Part shown: piece by piece, positions 41,360 through 49,486 of the stretch
Numbering within the stretch: the first letter of the stretch is position 1
How the letters are laid out: each line of letters opens with the position of its first letter
NCBI RefSeq assembly: GCF_041346945.1
Contig: NZ_CP166850.1
Coordinates: 6,866,501-6,930,500 of the forward strand
Source: Amycolatopsis sp. cg9
GTDB lineage: Bacteria > Actinomycetota > Actinomycetes > Mycobacteriales > Pseudonocardiaceae
Length of the DNA: 64,000 nucleotides
Reading direction: 5' to 3'
Notes under the pieces: model-generated
The model's database searches: none
Told to the model about the DNA's origin: nothing
Seen by the model: the letters and a program-made list of their open reading frames with translations, nothing else
Position numbers and translations under genes: made by a program

Positions 41360-42814
41360 TCAGTGGTGCGCGGCCGCCGCCGGCGCCGTTCCCGGCTTCT
41401 TGCCGCGGATCAGCCACGTGCCCGCGAAGGCCGCCAGCCCGATGCACCCGGCCACCACGAACGCCGCGTGCAGGCCCGAAGCGTCCGGGCTGCCCGCCGT
41501 CTGGTCGTCGCTGCCGAGCGTCGCCACGCTGACGAACACCGCGGTGCCGAGCGCGCCGGCCACCTGCTGCAGCGTCGAGAGGATCGCACTGCCGTGGGAA
41601 TACAGGTGTTCGGGCAGCACGCCGAGCGATTCGGTGAACAGCGGCGTCATCATCAGGCCGAGCCCGGCCATCAGCAGCACGTGGATGCCGATCACCGCGA
41701 TCAGCGGCGAGTCCGGGCCCAGGATCGTGAACAGCCACAGCGACACGGCCATCGCCCCGGCGCCCGGGATGACCAGCGGGCGGGCGCCGACCTTGTCGAA
41801 CAGCGCGCCGACCGGACGGCCGAGCAGGCCCAGCACCAGCCCGCCGGGCAGCACGGCCAGGCCGCTGACGAACGTGGTCGTGTGCAGGACCGTCTGCAGG
41901 TAGAGCGGCAGCATGATCGCCGCCGCGCCGATCAGGCAGACGAACAGCAGCGCGGTGAGCACCAGCGAAATGACGAAGCTGCGGTGCGTGAACGGCCGCA
42001 GGTCCAGCAGCGCCCGGTCGCGGCGCTGCAGCCGCAGCTGGCGCCAGGTGAACACGACCAGCGAAACGACGCCGACGACGATCGGCACCCACGCCGGCAC
42101 CGGCGGCTCGACCCCGGCCTGTTCGCCGCTGGCGGACAGGCCGTACAGCACGCCGCCGAACCCGATCGCCGACAGCAGCACCGACGGCACGTCCAGCGGC
42201 ACGCGGCGGCGTTCGCTGTCCAGCTTCAGCTGCAGCGCCCCGGCCACCAGCGCGGCGATCGACAGCGGCAGCACGATCCAGAACATCCAGCGCCAGCCCA
42301 GCGACGACAGCACGGCGCCGCCGATGGTCGGGCCGATCGCGGGCGCGACCGCGATGACGATCGTGATCGTGCCCATCGTCGCGCCGCGGCGCTCCGGCGG
42401 CACGAGCCGCATCACCGACGTCATCAGCAGCGGCAGCATCACCGCCGTGCCGCACGCCTGCACCACGCGCCCGGCCATCAGCATCGCGAAGCCGGGCGCG
42501 AGCGCGCACAGCAGCGTGCCGAGGCTGAACGCCGACAGCGAGAAGAGGAAGACCTGCCGCGGCGAGAAGCGCTCCAGCAGGAACCCGGTGGTGGGGATGA
42601 CGACGGCCATGGTCAGCAGGAACCCGCTGGTCAGCCACTGCACCGTCGTCGTGGGAACACGGAGGTCGACGGTCAGGTCGCGCAGCGCGACGCTGAGGAT
42701 CGTCTCGTTGAGGATCATCACGAACGCGGACAGCACGAGGACCCCGATGAGGAGCCCCGCCCGCGCGGGAGCGCGGTTCAAGTCGGCGGGCGGACGGGAA
42801 TCGGTGTCGGTCAT
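41360..42814 (-). CDS. MFS drug exporter (DHA2/EmrB-QacA type)
   Basis: 484-aa, fourteen-helix MFS protein of the DHA2 group. Seen: GVLVLSAFVMILNETILSVALRDL, TVQWLTSGFLLTMAVVIPTTGFLLERF (motif A/D1), GRVVQACGTAVMLPLLMTS and IAVAPAIGPTIGGAVLSSLGWRWMFWI (motif C, the antiporter motif). Likely a proton-driven efflux pump; substrate unknown. The ATG at 42814 begins MTDTDSRPP. No linked regulator on this side; tRNA genes follow divergently. Confidence 0.9.
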   Translation of the reverse strand: MTDTDSRPPADLNRAPARAGLLIGVLVLSAFVMILNETILSVALRDLTVDLRVPTTTVQWLTSGFLLTMAVVIPTTGFLLERFSPRQVFLFSLSAFSLGTLLCALAPGFAMLMAGRVVQACGTAVMLPLLMTSVMRLVPPERRGATMGTITIVIAVAPAIGPTIGGAVLSSLGWRWMFWIVLPLSIAALVAGALQLKLDSERRRVPLDVPSVLLSAIGFGGVLYGLSASGEQAGVEPPVPAWVPIVVGVVSLVVFTWRQLRLQRRDRALLDLRPFTHRSFVISLVLTALLFVCLIGAAAIMLPLYLQTVLHTTTFVSGLAVLPGGLVLGLLGRPVGALFDKVGARPLVIPGAGAMAVSLWLFTILGPDSPLIAVIGIHVLLMAGLGLMMTPLFTESLGVLPEHLYSHGSAILSTLQQVAGALGTAVFVSVATLGSDDQTAGSPDASGLHAAFVVAGCIGLAAFAGTWLIRGKKPGTAPAAAAHH

Positions 42815-43005
42815 CGGGGCGGGAGCTCTCCTGGGTCGGCCGGCCCGGCGAAACCGCGGGCTGTCTTGTGCAGTCTGCCCGTTTCCGCACCCCCGTGTCA
42901 CGGCGATTTCCGCAGTGCAGCGGGTCACACCGCACGATGGAGGAGGCCCCCGTGAAAGCCCTTGGCGGCATCCGATATGCTTCCGCCAGTACGAAGTTCC
43001 GCAGC

Positions 43006-43080
43006 GCGCGATTAGCTCAGCGGGAGAGCGCTTCCCTGACACGGAAGAGGTCACTGGTTCAATCCCAGTATCGCGCACCA
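43006..43080 (+). tRNA. tRNA-Val (GAC anticodon)
   Basis: Acceptor stem GCGCGAT (43006-43012) pairs with ATCGCGC before the discriminator A. D-loop AGCTCAGCGGGAGAGC; anticodon arm CTTCC-CTGACAC-GGAAG with anticodon GAC; T arm CTGG-TTCAATC-CCAG. The 3' CCA is encoded (43078-43080). Reads GUC and GUU. Confidence 0.96.
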
Positions 43081-43118
43081 CGAGTCCGTCCCCCGGACAT
43101 CGTGGAAGTTCGTACGAC

Positions 43119-43190
43119 GGGCGATTAGCTCAGGGGGAGAGCGCTTCGTTCACACCGAAGAGGTCACTGGTTCGATCCCAGTATCGCCCA
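43119..43190 (+). tRNA. tRNA-Val (CAC anticodon)
   Basis: Acceptor GGGCGAT (43119-43125) pairs with ATCGCCC (43183-43189), discriminator A. Anticodon arm CTTCG-TTCACAC-CGAAG with anticodon CAC (reads GUG). The T arm matches the first tRNA. CCA is not encoded. It lies 38 nt after the first tRNA, so the two are probably one transcript. Confidence 0.96.
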
Positions 43191-43200
43191 CAGGATCGTT

Positions 43201-43241
43201 GAGAGGGTTGGGTTCGCGCAAAGCGTGGACACAACCCTCTC
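43201..43241 (+). terminator. Hairpin after tRNA-Val pair
   Basis: Perfect 10-bp arms GAGAGGGTTG (43201-43210) and CAACCCTCTC (43232-43241), 21-nt loop, 10 nt after the second tRNA. Confidence 0.6.
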
Positions 43242-43278
43242 GTCGTGTCCGGGGGTGGTGCCGGTCCACTTCGGACGG

Positions 43279-43875
43279 TCAGAGCAGCCGGCGCTGCAGT
43301 ACGTCCGCGAGGACCGTCTCGACCACCTTCGTCAGTTCGCGCTCGTCGAGCAGCGTCCCGCGGTGGCCCGCGAACAGCAGGTGGCCGCCGCCGATCAGGG
43401 ACAGCGCCAGGGAATCGGCGTCCGCGTCCGCCGCGATGCGGCCCAGTTCGCGCTCGGCGGACAGGTAGTTCGCGAGCATCGCGCGAGCCTCCACCAGGAT
43501 CGGCAGGCCGTCACCCGGACGGCGTAACCGGGCGCGCAGTTCGTCGCGGAAGAAGACCAGGCTGACGAGCGCCACCGAGACCGGGTCGAACAGCTCCGTC
43601 AGAGTGGCGGCGACGTTGTCCGGGACCGTGCGCGTCCCGGCGCCGGCCCGGAGGAGTGCGGCCTGGTCGCCGAGGCGGGCGATGCGTTCGCGCACGAGCT
43701 CCGCCAGGAAGTCGTCGAAGTCGGCGAAGTGCCGGTGCAGCACGCCCTTGGCGACGTCGGCCTCGGTGGTGACCGCGCGGCTGGTCAGCGCGTTCGCACC
43801 GGCGCGCAGCAGGACCCGCTCGGCAGCGGCGAACAGCTGCTGGCGCACGTCGCGCAGGTGGACCCCGGTCGGCAT
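43279..43875 (-). CDS. TetR family regulator of methyltransferase
   Basis: 198-aa TetR protein: VRQQLFAAAERVLLRAGANALTSRAVTTEADVAKGVLHRHFADFDDFLAELV is the DNA-binding region. The ATG at 43875 is preferred over the in-frame one at 43899. It is divergent from the methyltransferase gene across tandem TGCCCACT-type palindromes (43920-43957), its likely operators. Confidence 0.88.
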   Translation of the reverse strand: MPTGVHLRDVRQQLFAAAERVLLRAGANALTSRAVTTEADVAKGVLHRHFADFDDFLAELVRERIARLGDQAALLRAGAGTRTVPDNVAATLTELFDPVSVALVSLVFFRDELRARLRRPGDGLPILVEARAMLANYLSAERELGRIAADADADSLALSLIGGGHLLFAGHRGTLLDERELTKVVETVLADVLQRRLL

Positions 43876-43919
43876 GGCTCCCATTCTCCGGTACGCCACG
43901 GGCGAACGCGCATTGCCCG

Positions 43920-43957
43920 AGTGGGCAACTGCCCACTAAAGTGGGCGCATGCCCACT
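43920..43957. promoter_or_regulatory. Tandem TetR-type operators
   Basis: AGTGGGCA-AC-TGCCCACT (43920-43937) is followed after 2 nt by AGTGGGC-GCAT-GCCCACT (43940-43957). A further TTGCCC-GAGT-GGGCAA lies just before, at 43914-43929. The second copy overlaps the methyltransferase ATG (43949). Confidence 0.75.
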
Positions 43958-44710
43958 CAACCCCACGAAGCACGGCGGATGGCCGAATCCTTCGGGATCG
44001 ACGCCGGCCGCTACGACCGCGCGCGTCCGCCCTACCCGGAAGAGCTCGTGACCGAGGTCCGGGCCGCGAGCCCGGGACCGGACGTCCTCGACGTCGGCTG
44101 CGGCACCGGGATCGAGGCGCGGCAGTTCGCCGCCGCCGGGTGCCGGGTCCTCGGCGTCGACCCCGACCCGCGGATGGCCGCGTTCGCGCGGGAGCGGGGG
44201 ACCGACGTCGAAGTCGCGACGTTCGAGGCGTGGGATCCGGCCGGGCGCACGTTCGACGCCGTCGTCGCAGGACAGGCCTGGCACTGGGTCGACCCGCTGG
44301 CCGGCCCGGCGAAGGCGGCGCAGGTGCTGCGGCCCGGCGGGCTGCTCGCGGTGTTCGCCCACGTGTTCCAGCCGCCCGCCGCGGTCGCGGACGCGCTCAA
44401 GGCCGCGATGCCCGGCTCGCCGTTCGCCGGGGAATCGAGGAGCGCCGCCGAGCTGTACGAGGTGATGTTCACCCGGTTCAGCGACGGGATCCGGGAGTCG
44501 GGTGCCTTCGGTGCGTCGGAGCTGCGGCGGTTCGCCTGGGAAAAGCGGTACACGCGCGAGGAATGGCTGGACTTCCTGCCGACGACCGGCGGCCTGACGC
44601 GACTGGCGCCGGAGCAGCTGGCGGAGGTGCTGGCGAGGGTCGGCGCGGCGATCGAAGAGCCCTTCGTGCTGCCGTACACGACGCTGGCGGTCTTCGCGGC
44701 GAAGCCTTGA
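43949..44710 (+). CDS. Class I SAM-dependent methyltransferase
   Basis: 253-aa methyltransferase with Rossmann SAM-binding motif DVLDVGCGTGIEARQFAAAGCRVLGVDPDPRM, FDAVVAGQAWHWVDP (motif II) and LRPGGLLAVFAHVF (motif III). The HWVDP form is typical of UbiE/Methyltransf_11-type proteins. Substrate not known. The ATG is embedded in the operator of the divergent TetR gene, so it is very likely repressed by it. Confidence 0.9.
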   Translation: MPTQPHEARRMAESFGIDAGRYDRARPPYPEELVTEVRAASPGPDVLDVGCGTGIEARQFAAAGCRVLGVDPDPRMAAFARERGTDVEVATFEAWDPAGRTFDAVVAGQAWHWVDPLAGPAKAAQVLRPGGLLAVFAHVFQPPAAVADALKAAMPGSPFAGESRSAAELYEVMFTRFSDGIRESGAFGASELRRFAWEKRYTREEWLDFLPTTGGLTRLAPEQLAEVLARVGAAIEEPFVLPYTTLAVFAAKP

Positions 44711-44777
44711 CAAAAAAAGTTGTCGGTGAGAACTTGGTCGCGAGCACGACGAACCCGCACCGACCCACGGAGTCCCG

Positions 44778-45029
44778 ATGTCTTTCCAGGCCTACCTCGA
44801 CAACGCCGAGAAGCAGACCGGCATCACCCCGCGCGCCTTCCTCGACCTGGCGGCGAGCAAGAACCTCACGAAGCACGCCGAGATCATCACGTGGCTGAAA
44901 ACGGACCACGGCCTGGGCCACGGCCACGCGACGGCGATCGCCCGCCTGGTGACGAAGGGCCCGGAGTTCGTGGCGGCGCACCACACCGACGGCGTCCTCC
45001 ACCTCGACGGCCTGGCCGCCCGGACCTGA
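44778..45029 (+). CDS. DUF4287 domain protein
   Basis: 83-aa small protein of the DUF4287 family. Seen: MSFQAYLDNAEKQTGITPRAFLDLAA, AEIITWLKTDHGLGHGHATAIARLVTKG, the family's W-L-x3-x-GLGHGHAxA core. Function not known. A TTGACA with a GACAA-TTGTC hairpin lies in the gap before it (44707-44724), but no good -10 is seen. Confidence 0.85.
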   Translation: MSFQAYLDNAEKQTGITPRAFLDLAASKNLTKHAEIITWLKTDHGLGHGHATAIARLVTKGPEFVAAHHTDGVLHLDGLAART

Positions 45030-45200
45030 CCCCGGGCGGCCAGGCCGGGTTGTCGGCGGCCGGTGTGGGTGCCGGAGGTCCGGGAATCCGGGCTTGCTCG
45101 GCCGATGTGCGCCGCCGGGGATGGCCGGTGGCGCGGCCGCCCGACCGGGACCGGTGCGGCAGATGGGGGCCGGTGATTCGGTGGCCGTCCGGGTGGCCGG

Positions 45201-45226
45201 CCTCGCGCGGCCGATTCCGCGCGAGG
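45201..45226 (-). terminator. Hairpin between converging DUF4287 and MFS genes
   Basis: Perfect 10-bp stem CCTCGCGCGG (45201-45210) and CCGCGCGAGG (45217-45226) with a 6-nt loop, 14 nt beyond the MFS stop. It may also serve the plus-strand gene. The rest of the 210-nt gap shows no gene. Confidence 0.6.
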
Positions 45227-45239
45227 CTCGACCTTCCGC

Positions 45240-46694
45240 TCAGCGGCCCACCGCGGCGGCCGGTTCGGGGCTCGCGGCCGCCGGCGTCGCAGGGGCACGC
45301 CGGGGCAGGAACGCGGCGACGGCCAATGCGATCAGCGCCGCCGCCGAGCCCATTGCCAGCACCAGCCGGAAGCCGTTCTGGGAGGGCAGGGTCGCCGGTC
45401 CGAAGTGGATGGTCAGGCGGGCGAGGACCAAGCCGGCCGTCGCGCTCGACACCGATGTGCCGATCGAGCGCATCAGCGTGTTGAGGCTGTTGGCCGCCGC
45501 GGTCTCCGACACCGGGACCGCGCCCATCACCAGCGCCGGCATGGCGCCGTACGCCAGCCCGATGCCCGCGCCGATGATGCTCGACACCACCACCAGCTGC
45601 CAGGTCGCGCTCATCAGCCCGATGCCCAGCGCGTACCCGGCCGCGACGACGACCGCGCCGAGCATCAGCGTCGTCTTCGGGCCGCGGGTGCGTGAAATGC
45701 GCGCCGACACCGGGGCGAGCGCCATCATCACCAGGCCCGACGGCGCCATCACCAGGCCCACCACGAGCATCGACTTGCCGAGGCCGTAGCCGGTCGCCGC
45801 CGGCAGCTGCAGCAGCTGGGGCAGGACCAGGGACATCGCGAACATCGCGAAGCCGAACACCGCCGACGCGATGTTGGTCAGCAGCACCTGGCGCCGCGCG
45901 GTCGTGCGCAGGTCGACCAGCGGCTGCGCCGTCCGCAGCTCCCAGCGGCCCCACAGCAGCAGGACGACGACCGCGACCGCGAGCAGGCCCAGCGTCGCCG
46001 GGCTGCCCCAGCCCCAGTCGGCGCCCTTCGAAATCGCCAGCAGCAGGCACACCAGTGCGATCGAAAGCCCGGCCGCGCCCGGCACGTCGAACCGGCCGCC
46101 TGTGCGGACGGGGGACTCCGGCACCAGCGCGACGACCAGGCCGACCACCACCAGCCCGAGCCCGGCCGCGGTCCAGAACAGCACGTGCCAGTCGGCGTTT
46201 TCGGCCAGCAGCGCCGCGGCGGGCAGGCCGAGCGCGCCGCCGACGCCGAGGGACGCGCTCATCAGCGCCGTGGCCGATCCCAGCCGCTCGGCGGGCAGTT
46301 CGTCGCGCATGATGCTGATCCCGAGCGGGATGACGCCGGCCGCGAGGCCCTGCAGTGCCCGGCCGGCGACCATCGGTGCCAGGCTGTCGGACAGCCCGCC
46401 GATGGCCGACCCCGCCACCAGGAAGCCGAGGCTGAGCAGCAGCATCCGCCGCTTGCCGTACATGTCGCCGAGCCGGCCGACGGTCGGCGTCGCCACCGCG
46501 CCCGCGAGCAGGGTGGCGGTGATCGCCCAGGTGGCGTCGGCGGCGGAGGCGTGCAGCAGCCCGGGCAGGGCCGGGATCAGCGGGATGACCAGCGTCTGCA
46601 TCAGCGAGACGACGATGCCCGCGAAGGCGAGGACCCCGACGACGAGGTTCGCGCGGGTCGGCGCCTCGCCGGCTGGGGTGGATGGGTCGGGCAC
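45240..46694 (-). CDS. MFS transporter (DHA2 type)
   Basis: 484-aa MFS protein with about fourteen membrane segments. Seen: WAITATLLAGAVATPTVGRLGDMYGKRRMLLLSLGFLVAGS (motif A), GRALQGLAAGVIPLGISIMRDE and SASLGVGGALGLPAAALLAENADWHVLFW. Divergent from the P450 gene with 100 nt between them, so the P450 product or substrate may be what it exports. Substrate unknown. Confidence 0.9.
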   Translation of the reverse strand: MPDPSTPAGEAPTRANLVVGVLAFAGIVVSLMQTLVIPLIPALPGLLHASAADATWAITATLLAGAVATPTVGRLGDMYGKRRMLLLSLGFLVAGSAIGGLSDSLAPMVAGRALQGLAAGVIPLGISIMRDELPAERLGSATALMSASLGVGGALGLPAAALLAENADWHVLFWTAAGLGLVVVGLVVALVPESPVRTGGRFDVPGAAGLSIALVCLLLAISKGADWGWGSPATLGLLAVAVVVLLLWGRWELRTAQPLVDLRTTARRQVLLTNIASAVFGFAMFAMSLVLPQLLQLPAATGYGLGKSMLVVGLVMAPSGLVMMALAPVSARISRTRGPKTTLMLGAVVVAAGYALGIGLMSATWQLVVVSSIIGAGIGLAYGAMPALVMGAVPVSETAAANSLNTLMRSIGTSVSSATAGLVLARLTIHFGPATLPSQNGFRLVLAMGSAAALIALAVAAFLPRRAPATPAAASPEPAAAVGR

Positions 46695-46727
46695 GGGGTC
46701 CTCCGTCGGGATGTCCGAATTAAATCA

Positions 46728-46766
46728 GTCGCTTGACTTAGCGTAGCAGTCTTCGGTTGACTGATC
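46728..46766. promoter_or_regulatory. AT-rich region with repeated TTGACT between MFS and P450
   Basis: TTGACT occurs at 46733-46738 and 46757-46762, within AGTC-GCTT-GACT and TTGACTGATC. The first lies in an inverted repeat AGTCGCTTGACT. It is distinctly AT-rich for this genome, so promoters or an operator are likely, but I cannot assign them. Confidence 0.4.
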
Positions 46767-46794
46767 ACGAACTGACGGCGAGCGCGGAGGAACG

Positions 46795-48000
46795 ATGACG
46801 AGCACCACCGAAATCCCGGGGTTCCCGATGACGCGCGCCGCGGGCTGCCCGTTCGACCCGCCGCCCGCGGCCCGCGAGCTGCAGGCGGAGGCGCCGCTGG
46901 TTCGCGTCCGGCTGTGGGACGGCAGCACCCCGTGGCTGGTGACCCGCTACGCCGACCAGCGCGCGCTGCTGGCCGATCCGCGCGTCAGCGCCGACGTCAC
47001 GCGCCCCGGTTACCCGAGCCCGGCGCCGCTGCCGAAGGGGGGCACCGGCATCAGCTTCATCCTGATGGACAACCCCGAGCACGCGCGGCTGCGCAAGATG
47101 GTGACCGCGCCGTTCACGATCCGCCGCGTCGCCGCCATGCGCCCGGCGGTGCAGCGGATCGTCGACGACCTGATCGACGAGCTGCTGGCCGGCCCGAAGC
47201 CGGTCGACCTCGTCGAGGCGTTCGCGCTGCCGGTGCCGTCACTGGTGATCTGCGAGCTGCTCGGCGTGCCCTACGCCGACCACGATTTCTTCCAGGACAA
47301 CAGCAAGGTCATCATCCGGCGGGACGCGAAGCCGGAGGAGCGCGCGGCCGGGCACCAAGCGCTCGTCGGCTACCTCGACCGGTTGATGGGGGAGAAGCTC
47401 GAGAACCCCGCCGACGACCTGCTCTCCGGGCTCGCGGCCCGCGTGCGCGCCGGGGAGCTGTCGCGGGTCGAAGCGGCGCAGATGGGCGTCCTGCTGCTCA
47501 TCGCCGGCCACGAAACGACGGCGAACATGATCGCGCTCGGCACGCTGGCCCTGCTGGAGCACCCGGACCAGCTGGCGCTGCTGCGCGAGTCCGACGACCC
47601 GGCGCTGGTGGCGTCGGCGGTCGAAGAACTGTTGCGGTACCTGAACATCACGCACAACGGCCGCCGCCGGGTGGCGCTCGAGGACATCGAGATCGCGGGC
47701 GAGACCGTCCGCGCGGGCGAGGGCCTGATCATGGCCAACGACATCGCCAACCGCGACCCCGCGGTGTTCCCCGACGGCGACCGCCTCGACCTGAACCGCG
47801 ACGCGCACCGGCACGTCGCCTTCGGCTTCGGCGTGCACCAGTGCCTCGGCCAGCCGCTGGCCCGGCTCGAGCTCCAGGTCGTCTACAGCACGCTCTACCG
47901 GCGGATCCCGACGCTCGCGCTGGCGACCGGGGTCGAGCGGATCCCGTTCAAGCACGACGGATCCGTGTACGGCGTGTACGAGCTGCCGGTCACCTGGTGA
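46795..48000 (+). CDS. Cytochrome P450 (CYP105-like)
   Basis: 401-aa soluble bacterial P450. Seen: DNPEHARLRKMVTAPFTIRRV, the I-helix oxygen motif AGHETT (about residue 239), EELLRYLNITHNGRRRVA, ExxR in VEELLR and the heme loop FGFGVHQCLG with Cys350. Length and motifs fit the CYP105/CYP107 type of actinomycetes. It needs a ferredoxin and reductase from elsewhere; none is next to it. Six nt separate it from the converging lexA gene. Confidence 0.94.
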   Translation: MTSTTEIPGFPMTRAAGCPFDPPPAARELQAEAPLVRVRLWDGSTPWLVTRYADQRALLADPRVSADVTRPGYPSPAPLPKGGTGISFILMDNPEHARLRKMVTAPFTIRRVAAMRPAVQRIVDDLIDELLAGPKPVDLVEAFALPVPSLVICELLGVPYADHDFFQDNSKVIIRRDAKPEERAAGHQALVGYLDRLMGEKLENPADDLLSGLAARVRAGELSRVEAAQMGVLLLIAGHETTANMIALGTLALLEHPDQLALLRESDDPALVASAVEELLRYLNITHNGRRRVALEDIEIAGETVRAGEGLIMANDIANRDPAVFPDGDRLDLNRDAHRHVAFGFGVHQCLGQPLARLELQVVYSTLYRRIPTLALATGVERIPFKHDGSVYGVYELPVTW

Positions 48001-48006
48001 GGCGCG

Positions 48007-48660
48007 TCAGACGCTCCGCAGCACCGACACGACCACGCCCAGGATCGCCGCCCGATCGCCGTCGATGACGTCGTAGGCCGGGTTGCGGGGCTCGAGGAAG
48101 ACGTGACCGTTGCGGCGGCGGTACACCTTGACCGTCGCCTCCTCGTCGATCATCGCCGCGACGATCTGGCCGGAGTGGGCCTCGCTCTGCTGCTTGACCA
48201 CGACGATGTCGCCGTCGCAGATGGCGGCGTCGATCATCGAGTCACCGCGGACGCGCAGCCCGAAGACCGTGCCCCGCCCGGTGAGGTCGCGCGGCAGCTT
48301 CAGGACGTCGTCGACGTGCTCGACGGCCGAGATCGGCGTACCGGCGGCGATGTCGCCGACGACGGGCACCGGGACCGAGTCGCGGTCTTCCCGCGCTTCG
48401 CCGCCCTGCAGGAACGCGCGCACGTCCATCGGGCGCGACACGCCGGCCCCGCGGCGCAGGAAACCCTTGTCCTCCAGGCTCGCCAGGTGCTTCGACACCG
48501 ACGACGTCGACTGCAGGCCGACCGCTTCGCCGATCTCGCGGGTGCTGGGGGAGTAGCCGTACCGGACCACCCAGTCCCGGATCGCCACGAGGATCTTCTG
48601 CTGCCGTTCCGGCAGGGCCGCGGCGTCGAGGTGCTCGAAGGTGTCGTCGTAGGTGGTCAC
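48007..48660 (-). CDS. lexA: LexA SOS repressor
   Basis: 217-aa LexA. N-terminal wHTH: QQKILVAIRDWVVRYGYSPSTREIGEAVGLQSTSSVSKHL, then the self-cleavage site AAG (Ala106-Gly107), catalytic RGDSMIDA (Ser141) and ATVKVY (Lys178). It represses DNA-repair genes until RecA filaments trigger cleavage. The GTG at 48660 is the best start. I looked for a GAAC-N4-GTTC box upstream and did not find a clear one, which is unusual for lexA. Confidence 0.95.
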   Translation of the reverse strand: MTTYDDTFEHLDAAALPERQQKILVAIRDWVVRYGYSPSTREIGEAVGLQSTSSVSKHLASLEDKGFLRRGAGVSRPMDVRAFLQGGEAREDRDSVPVPVVGDIAAGTPISAVEHVDDVLKLPRDLTGRGTVFGLRVRGDSMIDAAICDGDIVVVKQQSEAHSGQIVAAMIDEEATVKVYRRRNGHVFLEPRNPAYDVIDGDRAAILGVVVSVLRSV

Positions 48661-48783
48661 GGGCGTGATCCTAGAGGCTCGCCTCCCTCCGTTGCCGACC
48701 GGTCCGCCCCGGCGGGTCCCGCTGACCGGAACAACGAGTGACAGTTGGCGCCTTACCAACATGAACCGGGACTTTGCCAGCCG

Positions 48784-48820
48784 TTGACCTGGATAACGAA
48801 TCGACGTATGGTCTAGACCA
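48784..48820 (+). promoter_or_regulatory. LPMO promoter with DasR-like operator
   Basis: TTGACC (48784-48789), 17-nt spacer, TATGGT (48807-48812). The palindrome TGGTCTAGACCA (48809-48820) overlaps the -10. It matches the core of the DasR-responsive element known from Streptomyces chitin genes (ACTGGTCTAGACCACT-like). Confidence 0.7.
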
Positions 48821-48930
48821 CAATTTTCCTTCGCTCGTAACCCTTCCCGTCGCGGCGGGCCTCCCCGGGGGCCCGGACCGCGGCTTCGCCGTGCCCGGCG
48901 GGAGGCGAGCCTGTCCCCGGAGGAGCTGGT

Positions 48931-49443
48931 ATGAACCGGAAACTGGTCGCGGCCGCGGCGGGTGCTCTCCTGGCCCCGCTGCTGGTGGTCCTCAACCCCG
49001 CCGGCATCGCGAGCGCGCACGGGTACGTCAACGCACCGGCCAGCCGGCAGGCGCAGTGCGCGCAGCACACCGTGTCGTGCGGGCAGATCCAGTACGAACC
49101 CCAGAGCGTCGAGGGCCCGAAGGGCCTGAAGTCCTGCAACGCCGGCCTGGCCCAGTTCGCCGAGCTGAACGACGACAGCAAGGGCTGGCGCGCCTCCCCG
49201 GTCGGCCGCACGGTGACGTTCACGTGGACCTTCACCGCCCGCCACCGCACGTCGAACTACCAGTACTTCATCGGGAACGAGAAGATCGCCGAGGTGAGCG
49301 GCAACAACCAGCAACCCCCGGCGACCGTCTCGCACCAGGTGAACCTGGGCAGCCACACGGGCCGCCAGAAGGTGCTGGCGGTGTGGAACATCGCGGACAC
49401 GTCGAACGCGTTCTACGCCTGCATCGACCTGCAGGTCAGCTGA
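48931..49443 (+). CDS. Chitin-type AA10 lytic polysaccharide monooxygenase
   Basis: 170-aa secreted copper enzyme. Signal peptide of 29 residues, then mature His30 as first residue (SAHGYVNAP). The second copper His is in WTFTARHRTSNYQYF (His105), and the axial Phe region is NAFYACIDLQV. Cysteines 43, 50 and 69 are in the usual places. Single catalytic domain with no binding module. It cuts chitin oxidatively. Regulated, I infer, by the dre-like operator over its promoter. Confidence 0.92.
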   Translation: MNRKLVAAAAGALLAPLLVVLNPAGIASAHGYVNAPASRQAQCAQHTVSCGQIQYEPQSVEGPKGLKSCNAGLAQFAELNDDSKGWRASPVGRTVTFTWTFTARHRTSNYQYFIGNEKIAEVSGNNQQPPATVSHQVNLGSHTGRQKVLAVWNIADTSNAFYACIDLQVS

Positions 49444-49450
49444 GCCACCC

Positions 49451-49481
49451 CCGGCCCGGGAGCGCGCGGCTCCCGGGCCGG
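49451..49481. terminator. Bidirectional hairpin
   Basis: Thirteen-bp stem with a 5-nt loop: CCGGCCCGGGAGC (49451-49463) and GCTCCCGGGCCGG (49469-49481). It separates the LPMO gene and the end of the CHAT operon, which converge. Confidence 0.72.
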
Positions 49482-49486
49482 CGGGT

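Noticed and set aside
42952..42981. Promoter for the tRNA-Val genes (GTGAAA / TATGCT)
   Set aside because: The -10 looks fair but the -35 is weak, so I did not list it as a feature.
45240..48000. P450 plus exporter as part of a biosynthetic gene cluster
   Set aside because: No scaffold-building enzymes (PKS, NRPS, terpene synthase) are in reach; the pair stands alone.
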